A DNA stretch of 64,000 bases from positions 62,001-126,000 of the forward strand of contig CAZJYX010000002.1 of NCBI GenBank assembly GCA_964550375.1, written 5' to 3'. The translations under genes and the position numbers were made by a program. This document shows, piece by piece, positions 45,713 through 53,799 of the stretch. Within the stretch, counting starts at the first letter, position 1. Each line of letters begins with the position of its first letter. The DNA comes from JAAYXS01 sp964550375. Its GTDB lineage: Bacteria > Planctomycetota > Phycisphaerae > UBA1845 > Fen-1342. The notes beneath the pieces are model-generated. The model saw only the letters and a program-made list of their open reading frames with translations, was not told the DNA's origin and made no database searches.

Positions 45713-46276
45713 ATGATGACTAGCCCGACCGGCCTGGCCGCCGTGCCGGTTCTTATCGCACTGCTGTCCCTTTCAGGCTGCACCACGGCCGCCAAACACG
45801 CGTTCTACGAGGTTCGCGGCGCCCAAGGCTCCATGCTTTACATCAATGAGCTGCAAGCGGACGACGTGCGGGCCTGCCAATCAGTCCGGTTCGAGCCCGC
45901 CACCACGACCATCGGTCCCCGCCTGTGCCCGCCCGCCTTCCAGCACGAATACGACCGCGCCGCCCAGGCCTTGACAACGGAGCTTTACGGCAGCTTCCCC
46001 GGCGGCCCGCTGGCCCTCACCATTTCCAGTGACGTCCTCTACTTCCAGAAGAAGGGCCTGCTCAGCGGCGCGCAGTCACTCGTGCGCACCAGGTTCTCCG
46101 TCGATGGTCGGCTGCTGGCCGACGCCATCGTCCGCGTCGAAAGCCGGGCCTTCCGCGAAGGCGACCATGTTGCCCTGGCTGAGGAGACCATCGACACAAT
46201 CGGCAAAACCCTCCGCCGACTCGCAGCACGCGAAGACCAGGAACCGCCCCCCGAACACCACGCGGCCAACGAATAA
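45713..46276 (+). CDS. lipoprotein of unknown function
   Basis: 187 residues from the ATG at 45713, which has AGGGAGG seven bases upstream; an ATG overlapping the yebC stop at 45653 would add a non-signal leader. The signal VPVLIALLSLSGC ends in a canonical lipobox LSGC, so the protein is lipidated. The rest is a beta-rich domain (TLYGSFPGGPLALTISSDVLY; SLVRTRFSVDGRLLADAIVRV) ending in a charged tail (RREDQEPPPEHH-like composition). This recalls DUF4410-type lipoproteins, but the match is not secure. No catalytic residues are seen. Composition is that of the C-rich left region. Confidence 0.75.
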   Translation: MMTSPTGLAAVPVLIALLSLSGCTTAAKHAFYEVRGAQGSMLYINELQADDVRACQSVRFEPATTTIGPRLCPPAFQHEYDRAAQALTTELYGSFPGGPLALTISSDVLYFQKKGLLSGAQSLVRTRFSVDGRLLADAIVRVESRAFREGDHVALAEETIDTIGKTLRRLAAREDQEPPPEHHAANE

Positions 46277-46398
46277 GCCAGCCCCTCGCCGGCACGTGCG
46301 GACACGTGCTCGAGTAGCCGGAGTGAGTGAGCAGCCCTTCCGCGACACCGGAACCCAGGGTACCGCCCGACCGCCCGTGCCGCGGTGCCTCGACCGCT

Positions 46399-47163
46399 TC
46401 AATCCGCGCGGCGCGTCACGAAGAACTCATAGGCATAGCAATCCGAGTGCATGCGATGGAGTTCGGGCTCCTGTGCGACATGATCCAGCACTTCGAGCGC
46501 TTCGCGGTCGGCCGCGTAAGCAGCGCGAAGCTGCTGCACGCGGTCCTGCATGGGCGTGTAGAAATCATCCCACCACGCCTCGTCAGGCAGCGTGAAATGG
46601 CCAAGCAGCTCGAAGCCGCAGCTCGCGATGGCGGCCAGAACGTCGGTCGTCCATCCCATGGTCGGGTAGTCCAGGTCGAAGGCTGCCCGCACTTCGGGCG
46701 GCGGGCTCGCCTTCCGCCAGACCGCGTCGGTGAAGGCCAGATACCCGCCAGTCCGCAACAGAGCGTGACAGACGCGCAGGGCGTTCTCGAGGCCGAGGTT
46801 GTAGAGCGCTCCTTCGGACCAGATGAGATCGAAACTGGCAGGCGGCAAGCCGGTGTTCGCCATATCGGCGACAAGCGCGCGGACGCGCTGGCCAAGGCCG
46901 CGCGCGGCAATGGTCGCGCTGAGCCGTTTGATACTGGGGGCATGATTATCGATGGCGACGATGGATCCGGAGGTGAGTTCGGCAAGTTGAAGCGTCTGTC
47001 CGCCGATGCCGCAGCCCATGTCCAACACCGCGGGTGCGGCCGGCAGGTCGCGGCAGAGGGCCAGGGCCCGCACCGCGCAGGCGCGATTGCCAGGTCCTTG
47101 CCGAGGCAGGGCCTCATAGACCTCGAAGAAGATCTCCCAGAACCGCGATGCTGGTTCACTCAT
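46399..47163 (-). CDS. class I SAM-dependent methyltransferase
   Basis: 254 residues from the ATG at 47163, preceded by AAGGAGG; the frame continues to 47241. The SAM-binding motif I is VLDMGCGIGGQTLQLAEL (about 65-82), followed by SIVAIDNHAPSI (motif II acidic residue) and FDLIWSEGALYNLG (motif IV). GGYLAFTDAVWRK is the post-motif strand. The C-terminal half (WWDDFYTPMQDRVQQLR) probably binds the acceptor, which cannot be predicted. Its base composition is neither C- nor G-skewed, unlike all its neighbours, so it may be a recent arrival or it sits at the skew boundary. It is convergent with the lipoprotein gene. Confidence 0.88.
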   Translation of the reverse strand: MSEPASRFWEIFFEVYEALPRQGPGNRACAVRALALCRDLPAAPAVLDMGCGIGGQTLQLAELTSGSIVAIDNHAPSIKRLSATIAARGLGQRVRALVADMANTGLPPASFDLIWSEGALYNLGLENALRVCHALLRTGGYLAFTDAVWRKASPPPEVRAAFDLDYPTMGWTTDVLAAIASCGFELLGHFTLPDEAWWDDFYTPMQDRVQQLRAAYAADREALEVLDHVAQEPELHRMHSDCYAYEFFVTRRAD

Positions 47164-47956
47164 GCCATGCTCCCGCGCCTCCTTCGGGCCGCAGCCCGAG
47201 AAACACCTCATGCCCGCTATTGCAGTCCGATCTGTGCTCACAGGGGATCACGCCAGGCCGGAACCCGGCGTCGGCGACCTGCGCCAGCCAGACGGCCCCG
47301 GCGAACAAGCCCATTGTATACAGGTGATGCACGACCTCAACTGGCGCTGGCCGGCATGTCAGAGGCGTTCGGCGAGTAGCGCTGCGTCCATCGCACGTGT
47401 CACGGGACGGTCAGCTTATCCGGCGCGGTTGGCGCTGGGGCCGACAGGTTCGCCAAGGCGTTCCGGGCACTGCGTGAGCACTTGATGTATGGCGCGTGAA
47501 TGGGGTGGGGTCAAAGTGTTGGGGTGGGATTGGTGGTGGCTGGCGGCTGCTGGCGTGGACTGGGAGGCCATCGCGGGTACCCGGCTGTGGCGCGCGGGCC
47601 GATAATCCGGCCGCGAGCCTCACCAGACGCGCCCATACTCACGCCTTTCAGGCCGATATCCACCAAAAAGACAAGGTTATCGACCACTTTCACGACTGAG
47701 CCCGCCCGGGACGTTTTTGGGGGCGCGCGTGCCGAAAACCATTTCCTCGCCGCGCTACTGAGCGGTGCCTGTCAGATCGGCCCGCATGGACGCTATGTGC
47801 CAGTGGCTGCGCGGCGAGCATGGGCCCGCCCGGCATTCAGCGTACGAGTGACAAAGAGTCTGACGAGGCAGTGATTCTGCCGGCAACGTGCGCGGCGGGG
47901 CCTGATGAACCTGGGACGGCGCCAAGCAGAGCTTGGCAGAAACATGAGGTGTTACC
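47164..47956. other. 0.8 kb gene-poor region at the GC-skew switch (origin-like candidate)
   Basis: No convincing gene in 793 bases. Contents: G-quadruplex motif at 47502-47528; two 9-mers resembling DnaA boxes with two mismatches each (ATATCCACC 47656-47664 and TTATCGACC 47677-47685) around an A-rich patch; a T5G5 run near 47715. A ribosome site AGGTG precedes the ATG at 47957. The plus strand turns from C-rich to G-rich across this stretch. Confidence 0.45.
47502..47528 (+). repeat. G-quadruplex-forming motif with repeated TGGGGTGGG
   Basis: Four G-runs of 4, 4, 4 and 3 (47502-47505, 47507-47510, 47521-47524, 47526-47528) with loops of 1, 10 and 1 bases; TGGGGTGGG occurs twice, 19 bases apart. 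It meets the usual G4 pattern apart from one longer loop. Confidence 0.6.
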
Positions 47957-49798
47957 ATGAAAAGAGCACTACTAATTGCGGTATTGGGCGTGGTGTGGGG
48001 CAGTACGGCGGCTACGGCCGACACTAGGACCTGGACCGGTGGCGCGGGGGACAAGAAGTGGGAGTCCCCCGGGAACTGGTCCGGCAACAAGGTCCCCGGG
48101 GCGGGTGACGACGTCGTCATCCCGCCCGACTCGGGCGAAATTACGACCAATGGTCAACCGAAGTCAGTAAAATCGCTTGAAGTTAGGGATTCCCCCGAAC
48201 CTGAGGATCCCGAGAAACCTAAGGGTACGCACATCACTGGCGCCAAACCCGGCGACTCGGTCATAATCAATGCCAGCGGCGAAATCTACGTCGGCGCGCG
48301 CAACACGGTCACCGGGTGTGACGGCGGCAAGTATAGCGATGGCGGCAATGTCTACATCAAGTCGACCGGTGGCAACGTGACCAACCGCGGGACGATCACT
48401 GGCGGCAACGGCCACAGCGGAAAGAAGCCTACGAACGGCGGTCACGTCAGGCTGGATGGCAAGAACGTCACCAATAAGGGTATGGAAGCCGGCGGTGCCG
48501 GCGGCGATCACACGGGTACTTCGGGACCGGGCGCCAACGGCGGCAACGTCCACAACGAAGCGGATGAAGCGTGCGAACCTGGCAAAAAGGTCGGCGGTAG
48601 GGCTGGCACTGGCTACACAGGCTCAGGCAAACGGGGCCTCGCTACCACTTCGGCCCACGAGTACGTCCTGTTCCTGCCGGGTGATTGGCAGTCCGGCGAC
48701 ACGGTCTCCATCCTCGTTGGCCCGGGCGGCCTGATCGACATGGCCGGGCTGCCGGAGGGTGCAATCCAGGCCGACACCAGTGTATTCATTGACGCTGGCG
48801 GACCGGACGGCCTGATCATCCTCAGCGGCATCCCGGCCGGTGTACCGGCGATCATCGCGGGTGAGTCGATCTGTGTGCATGGCACGGTGCTTCTGGATCC
48901 GGGCGTCGAGCTGGCCGACATCACTGAGCCCGCCGCATTCCCGAGTCCCGACCCGTGCCCGGTGCCACCGCTGCCGAACGTCCCGTGGTGGGACGACTTT
49001 GACGTGTATCCGGCGGGCGAGGCGTTACACGACGTAGGCGACTGGATCGGTTGGGCCGGCGATCCCGCGGCGGCGGGCTTCGTGACGGACGCCCTGTTCC
49101 TCAGTGAGCCGCACGCGCTCGAAGTGGCCGGTCCGACTGATCTGGTGCACGAATTCGTCGGGGCCGACAGCGGCCGCTGGGTATTCTCGGCGTGGCAGTA
49201 CATTCCGGGAGACTTCTCGTCCGGTGGAACCGGGTCAATGCCGGGCTCGTATCTCATCCTGCTGAATACGTATGAGGCCGTGGAACCCTATCACTGGTCG
49301 GTGCAGATGCAGTTCGACTCCAATGACGGCCTGCTCAAGGTGTACTACGGCAATGGCACCAACACGATTGACGTGCCGTACGTGGTTGAGGAGTGGGCTG
49401 AGATCGCGGTGGTCGTTGACCTCGATGACGACTGGACGGAGGTCTACTACGACGACGAGTTGGTGGCCGGGTATGCCTGGACCGGCGGCGTCCTGGGCGG
49501 TGGTGGCGGCGCCTTGAGCATCGCAGCCGTGGATCTATACGCCCACGGGTCAACCGCCGTCTTCTACGACGACTTGTTCCTGCAACCTCCCGCACCTTTC
49601 GACGTCGGCGATCTCAACTGTGACGGCCTGATCAATGCCTTCGACATTGACCCATTCGTCCTGGCTCTCACGGACCCGGAGCTCCACGCCGAGATGTACC
49701 CCGACTGCGACTACATGCTGGCGGACATCAACGGCGACGGGCTGGTAAATGCGTTCGACATCGATCCGTTCGTGCAATGTCTGACCGGCGGCGGATAG
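47957..49798 (+). CDS. secreted protein with LamG-like and dockerin-type domains
   Basis: 613 residues. Signal peptide 1-21 (KRALLIAVLGVVWGSTAATA). The N-terminal part has TWTGGAGDKKWESPGNWSG and VPGAGDDVVIPP, the NW...PG..D motif of secreted polymer-binding beta-solenoids, followed by a low-complexity Gly/Asn/Thr region (about 95-220). Residues about 345-545 resemble a LamG/concanavalin-like domain (WWDDFDVYPAG to TAVFYDDLFL). The C-terminus (556-613) is a dockerin type I pair: GDLNCDGLINAFDIDPFV and ADINGDGLVNAFDIDPFV, each a Ca-binding loop and helix. In planctomycetes such dockerin tails are common without cellulosomes. A strong terminator follows at 49850. Confidence 0.88.
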   Translation: MKRALLIAVLGVVWGSTAATADTRTWTGGAGDKKWESPGNWSGNKVPGAGDDVVIPPDSGEITTNGQPKSVKSLEVRDSPEPEDPEKPKGTHITGAKPGDSVIINASGEIYVGARNTVTGCDGGKYSDGGNVYIKSTGGNVTNRGTITGGNGHSGKKPTNGGHVRLDGKNVTNKGMEAGGAGGDHTGTSGPGANGGNVHNEADEACEPGKKVGGRAGTGYTGSGKRGLATTSAHEYVLFLPGDWQSGDTVSILVGPGGLIDMAGLPEGAIQADTSVFIDAGGPDGLIILSGIPAGVPAIIAGESICVHGTVLLDPGVELADITEPAAFPSPDPCPVPPLPNVPWWDDFDVYPAGEALHDVGDWIGWAGDPAAAGFVTDALFLSEPHALEVAGPTDLVHEFVGADSGRWVFSAWQYIPGDFSSGGTGSMPGSYLILLNTYEAVEPYHWSVQMQFDSNDGLLKVYYGNGTNTIDVPYVVEEWAEIAVVVDLDDDWTEVYYDDELVAGYAWTGGVLGGGGGALSIAAVDLYAHGSTAVFYDDLFLQPPAPFDVGDLNCDGLINAFDIDPFVLALTDPELHAEMYPDCDYMLADINGDGLVNAFDIDPFVQCLTGGG

Positions 49799-49849
49799 CA
49801 GACCGCTGGCAGGCAGCGTACTGACATCGCCTGTGACTCTGGACAACCG

Positions 49850-49890
49850 ACCCGGCGCCTGGCCGTCACGCCAGGCGCCGGGTGTCGTAT
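49850..49890 (+). terminator. strong rho-independent terminator
   Basis: A 13-base-pair perfect stem: ACCCGGCGCCTGG (49850-49862) with CCAGGCGCCGGGT (49871-49883), loop of 8, followed by a T-rich tail (TGTCGTATTGTT). It lies 52 bases after the dockerin protein stop. Confidence 0.8.
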
Positions 49891-49983
49891 TGTTGGGGGG
49901 ATGGCGTGGTTCCGGAGACGCCGCGTTTCTACCTGGAAGCGGCTCCACAACTGGCGCCACAAGTGCAAAGCGGGTGGGCTGCT

Positions 49984-50685
49984 TCAGGACTTGCGGACGA
50001 AGATGGTTTGGCCGGAGGCGGGGGCGAGGTCGTCGTCGCACAGCTTGGTGATCACCGCGGCCACCTCGGCGGGGGCGAGCGTGTGCTCCGGGGGCAGGTC
50101 GGGGGCTATGCTGCGCAGCATGGTTGTCTCCACGGCGGCCGGAGCGACGGCGTAGACGCGGATGCCGAACTGGCGGCCTTCCGCGCCGGTGGCCTGGGAG
50201 AACAGGTTGACCCAGGCTTTCGACGCGCCGTAGACGGCGAAGCCGGGGAAGGGGTCGATCGAGGAGAGCGAGGAGACGTTGATGATGACGCCGGCGCGTT
50301 GGGCTTTCATGATCGGCCAGGCGGCCTGGGTGGTGTGGAAGACGGCCGCGACGTTGACCGCGGTGGTCTGGTCGAATTCTTCCGGGCTCATCTGGTCGAG
50401 CGGCTTCAGGACGGCGTAGCCGGCGTTGTTGACCAGGACGTCGAGGCGGCCGAAGCACTGAACGGCGTGGTCGATGAGGCGGCGGGCATCCGCCGGGCGA
50501 GCGACATCCAGGGCGACCGGCTCGCAGGCAGCGCCGGCGGCGCGGATCTGTGCGACGGCGTCATCGAGGGCGGGGGCGTGGCGGGCCGCGGCGACGATGT
50601 TGCAGCCGGATTGGGCAAAACGCAGGGCGGCGGCCAGGCCGATGCCGCGGCTGGCGCCGGTGATGACACACGTTCTCGTCGGCAT
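49984..50685 (-). CDS. SDR family NAD(P)-dependent oxidoreductase
   Basis: 233 residues. Cofactor motif TGASRGIG (9-16), NNAG in VLVNNAGYAV, catalytic Ser in INVSSLSSID, and Y-x3-K in VYGASKAW are all in place for a classical short-chain dehydrogenase. Arg after the glycine motif and AARHAP suggest NADP preference (inference). The substrate is unknown. It is convergent with the dockerin gene and divergent from the PTPS gene at 50804. Although on the minus strand, its plus-strand bases are G-rich, as everywhere in this half of the window. Confidence 0.92.
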   Translation of the reverse strand: MPTRTCVITGASRGIGLAAALRFAQSGCNIVAAARHAPALDDAVAQIRAAGAACEPVALDVARPADARRLIDHAVQCFGRLDVLVNNAGYAVLKPLDQMSPEEFDQTTAVNVAAVFHTTQAAWPIMKAQRAGVIINVSSLSSIDPFPGFAVYGASKAWVNLFSQATGAEGRQFGIRVYAVAPAAVETTMLRSIAPDLPPEHTLAPAEVAAVITKLCDDDLAPASGQTIFVRKS

Positions 50686-50790
50686 CTTCAGGTCCTTTCG
50701 GGGCCGGGCGCGTCGGAACGGCCGGGGCGCAAATTGAGCCTAGTCGTGTGGTGCGGAAGGGTCAACGCTGCGGCGGCGGGCGGCGAGGGA

Positions 50791-50796
50791 TAGAAT
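50791..50796 (+). promoter_or_regulatory. -10 element for a possibly leaderless transcript
   Basis: TAGAAT lies seven bases before the ATG at 50804 with no Shine-Dalgarno sequence, the same geometry as at 9343. Confidence 0.4.
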
Positions 50797-50803
50797 CAGC
50801 CAT

Positions 50804-51616
50804 ATGGTGAGGCTGACGCGGGAGGTACGGTTCTCGGTTGACCGCGACTGGGCGGGTCGGGTTGAGCCGGGCCGGCCGGTGACGAATTCGTGGGCTGGCT
50901 GGCCCAGCGCGGTGGGGGTGGTGCCATACTTGTGCTTGCGTGCGACGGTGGCCGGCGAGCCGGACGCGACGACGGGCTATTTGTGCAATATCGCGGTGTT
51001 GGACGACATGCTGCGGCGGCACGCGATTCCGTATACGGCGGAAGTGCTGCGGAGCCACGGTTGGCGGATGTCGGCGGAGCGCTTGTTGCAGGGGATCTGG
51101 CGGCGGGTGGTGTCGAAGACGCCGGCGCGGGCGCCGCTGGTTGCGCTGGAACTGTGTGCTACGCCTTACCTGCGGTACGGGGTCACGCGGGAGGAGCCCA
51201 CGATGGTGCGCTTGACGCAACAGTTCGAGTTTTCGGCGGCGCATCGGCTGCACTGTCCCGGTCTGTCGGAGGCTGAGAACCGGCGGACGTTCGGGAAATG
51301 TAACAACCCGAGCGGGCATGGGCACAACTATGTCGTGGAGGTGACGGTGGTCGGCGCGCCGGATGAGCGGACGGGGGCGGTGCTGCCGTTGCCGGAGTTC
51401 GAGGCGCTGGTGCAGGAGCGGGTAATAGAGCGGCTGGATCACAAGCATCTTAACACGGACACGGATGAGTTTCGGGCGCTGAACCCTAGCGTGGAGAACA
51501 TAGCGCGGGTCATTTATGGGCTGTTGGCGGGGCAGGTGGGGCCGGCCCGGTTGGAGCGCGTGCGGGTATGGGAAACGCCGAAGACGTGGGCGGAGTATGG
51601 AGGGGGTCAGTGCTGA
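50804..51616 (+). CDS. tandem 6-pyruvoyl-tetrahydropterin synthase / QueD-like protein
   Basis: 270 residues in two homologous halves, each starting MVRLT. The second half (about 133-270) is a complete PTPS/QueD domain: FEFSAAHRLHCP (first Zn His), FGKCNNPSGHGHNYVVEV (catalytic Cys and HGH Zn pair), LDHKHLN and PSVENIARVI (pterin-anchoring Glu). The first half (1-125) keeps the fold outline (LTREVRFSVDRDWAG, NIAVLDDMLRRH) but lacks the HGH pair and the Cys, so it cannot bind Zn in the same way. The active half should make 6-carboxy- or 6-pyruvoyl-tetrahydropterin; the dead half may replace a subunit in the oligomer. No other queuosine genes are nearby. Confidence 0.9.
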   Translation: MVRLTREVRFSVDRDWAGRVEPGRPVTNSWAGWPSAVGVVPYLCLRATVAGEPDATTGYLCNIAVLDDMLRRHAIPYTAEVLRSHGWRMSAERLLQGIWRRVVSKTPARAPLVALELCATPYLRYGVTREEPTMVRLTQQFEFSAAHRLHCPGLSEAENRRTFGKCNNPSGHGHNYVVEVTVVGAPDERTGAVLPLPEFEALVQERVIERLDHKHLNTDTDEFRALNPSVENIARVIYGLLAGQVGPARLERVRVWETPKTWAEYGGGQC

Positions 51617-52059
51617 GACACTTGGTGCGGGACTGAGCGGATTGGCGAATGGGTAGCCGAAGAGGGTGCTGCCGTCGATTGCGTGGACGGGGCGGCGGGC
51701 TTAACGACGGATGGCCGTCACCCGGACACGTCCCAGTAATCTGGTGTTAATGCAAGGGTTGCGCACTCGTTGTGGGAGGGGCACATCGGGTTCTGGCGCC
51801 TCGGGCGGGGCGCGTGAGGGGCTTGGCGGTGGCGGGGATTCGGGGATTTGTGCTTGGGAGAGCGGCCAAGCTATCGCAGGGGCATGCCGGGGCCACCGAT
51901 AAGACTGGGGCGCGGCCGGCGTATTGCCGCGCGGCGGGCTTGGGAGCTGGTCGGGCCGATGTGGATGGCGGCGTTTGAATCTGTGGTCGTAACCGCGTAG
52001 AATTGCATGATTAAGGTTTAGGGCGACCGCCTGCGACTTTCGCGCTTTCAGAGCAACTC
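51617..52059 (+). other. 443-base intergenic region upstream of the kinase
   Basis: G-rich, with no convincing gene. A TAGAAT -10 hexamer at 51998-52003 lies 56 bases before the kinase ATG. Short open frames here have biased Gly/Arg composition. No tRNA or repeat was recognised. Confidence 0.4.
51998..52003 (+). promoter_or_regulatory. -10 element for the protein kinase gene
   Basis: TAGAAT, flanked as CGTAGAATTG, the same 10-mer context as upstream of 9356. The -35 is weak. Confidence 0.35.
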
Positions 52060-53319
52060 ATGTCGGACAGCCCGGAAGACAGCCAAATATGTAGGTTCGC
52101 GGTAGACCGGCAACTGGTCACGGCGCAAGAAGTGCGCACCGCGACTGAGCACAAGGACAAGCTGGCGACGCGTGGACGGCAGCGGCCGATGGGCGAAGTG
52201 CTGGTTGATCTCGGGTTTCTTACGCGGACGCAGCTCAATCGGTTGCAGGGCGCCAATGACGATTCGGGGGGGCAGCCGGCGCAGCAGATTCCGGGCTACC
52301 AGTTGCTGAACAAGTGCGGGGCGGGGGCGATGGCGGTGGTGTACCGGGCCAAGCAGATGAGCCTGGACCGGGTTGTGGCGGTGAAGGTGTTGCCGCGCCG
52401 GCTGAGCAAGAACAAGGAGTTCGTGGAGCGTTTCTATCGCGAGGGTCGGGCGGCGGCGCAGCTCAACCACAACAACATTGTGCAAGCGATCGACGTAGGT
52501 GAGGCGGGGGGCTACCACTACTTCGTGATGGAGTACGTCGAGGGCTGCACGGTCTACGACGAGCTGGCGGAGGGTACGGTTTACGAAGAATCCGAGGCGA
52601 TCGGGATAATCACGCAGATTGCCCGGGCGCTGCAGCACGCGCACGAGCGGGGGATCATTCACCGGGATGTGAAGCCCAAGAACATCATGCTGACGCGTGA
52701 TCGGGTTGCGAAGCTGGCGGACATGGGTCTGGCGCGGGAGGCGGCGGACCATGAGGCGGCGATGGCCGAGGCGGGGCGGGCGTATGGCACGCCGTATTAC
52801 ATCAGTCCGGAGCAGATTCGGGGCGAGGTGCACATAGACTGCCGGGCGGACCTGTACTCGCTGGGGGCGACGTTCTATCACATGGTGACGGGGCGGGTGC
52901 CGTTTGAGGGGGCTACGCCGTCGGCGGTGATGCACAAGCATCTGAAGGAGCCGCTGACGCCGCCGGATCATCTGAACACCCGGCTGAGTGCCGGCTGCGG
53001 GGCGATGATCGAGATGCTGATGGAAAAGGACCGGGACCGGCGGTATCCGAGCACGCGTGAGTTGCTGACCGACCTAACGCAACTAGCGCGGGGCGAGGCG
53101 CCCAAGTACGCCTCGCGCAGTCTGGCCGACTCAGACCTGACGCACCTGTCGGAGGGGGAGGCGGTGCCGGAGTATCTGCGCAAGGCGGTGCAGCGCAGTG
53201 CGCGGCGGGCGGCGCGGCAGGAGGCGGCCCTGGCGACGACGACGATGTGGCTGATCGTGCTGGGGGCGCTGGCGGCCGTGAGCATCGTGATGAACATTAT
53301 TCAGTTGGCGGTGCATTGA
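52060..53319 (+). CDS. membrane-anchored Ser/Thr protein kinase with MshEN-like N-terminal region
   Basis: 419 residues. Residues 10-70 (AVDRQLVTAQEVRTATEH and MGEVLVDLGFLTRTQLNRLQ) look like one or two helical units of the T2SS-E/MshEN type. The kinase domain spans about 80-350: Gly-loop CGAGAMAVVYRA, Lys in VVAVKVLPRR, catalytic loop HRDVKPKN, DMGLA in place of DFG, GTPYYISPEQ for the APE segment and DLYSLGATFYHMVTG. A C-terminal helix (MWLIVLGALAAVSIVMNIIQ) anchors it with the kinase in the cytoplasm and almost nothing outside, so sensing probably uses the N-terminal part. Hanks-type kinases of this sort are abundant in planctomycetes. Confidence 0.93.
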   Translation: MSDSPEDSQICRFAVDRQLVTAQEVRTATEHKDKLATRGRQRPMGEVLVDLGFLTRTQLNRLQGANDDSGGQPAQQIPGYQLLNKCGAGAMAVVYRAKQMSLDRVVAVKVLPRRLSKNKEFVERFYREGRAAAQLNHNNIVQAIDVGEAGGYHYFVMEYVEGCTVYDELAEGTVYEESEAIGIITQIARALQHAHERGIIHRDVKPKNIMLTRDRVAKLADMGLAREAADHEAAMAEAGRAYGTPYYISPEQIRGEVHIDCRADLYSLGATFYHMVTGRVPFEGATPSAVMHKHLKEPLTPPDHLNTRLSAGCGAMIEMLMEKDRDRRYPSTRELLTDLTQLARGEAPKYASRSLADSDLTHLSEGEAVPEYLRKAVQRSARRAARQEAALATTTMWLIVLGALAAVSIVMNIIQLAVH

Positions 53320-53547
53320 GGGGCGGTCGTGTGTTTGTTTGATCAGGGATGCGCGTGGCAGTCCGCCGCAGCGCGTGCCGCGGCGGACGATCGGGGATGG
53401 GCGGCGGGGGCGATTGTGGGTGTGGGGTGGGTTGCCCGCGGGGCGTGACCTCAGTAGCCTAGGGTTGAGTTCGCCCGGCCCGGTGGCTGGGTGTGCGCCG
53501 CCGATGGGCGGCGAGCGAGCCGAGCCGGTAGCAGGAGCGAGATTTCC

Positions 53548-53799
53548 ATGAGCGAGACTTCCCCCGCAGACAAGCCGCTGGATGCGCGCGTTCGCGAGGT
53601 GATCGAGAGCGTACGCCCGTACATTCAGGCCGACGGCGGCGACATTGAGCTGGTGGCGATTGAGGGCGACGTGGTGAAGGTCAAGCTGCGGGGTGCGTGC
53701 GCGTCGTGCCCGATGAGCCAGATGACGCTGAAGGCCGGCGTGGAGCGGCACATGCGCGAGCGCGTGCCGGAGATTCGGACGGTGGAGTCGGTGGGCTGA
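53548..53799 (+). CDS. NifU C-terminal-like Fe-S scaffold protein
   Basis: 83 residues from the ATG at 53548, with AGGAG about 10 bases upstream. VIESVRPYIQADGGDIELVAI and VKVKLRGACASCPMSQMTLK are the NifU-type domain; the C-x-x-C (CASC) carries the labile [4Fe-4S] cluster handed to apo-proteins. Stand-alone versions are called Nfu. It lies 228 bases after the kinase, on the same strand, with no sign of co-transcription. The many Fe-S proteins in the redox operon would be clients, but this is a general inference. Confidence 0.93.
   Translation: MSETSPADKPLDARVREVIESVRPYIQADGGDIELVAIEGDVVKVKLRGACASCPMSQMTLKAGVERHMRERVPEIRTVESVG

Noticed and set aside
47755..48150. 131-codon minus-strand frame near the skew switch
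   Set aside because: Overlaps the signal peptide and start of the dockerin protein on the other strand; Ser/Pro/Thr composition without motif or ribosome site.
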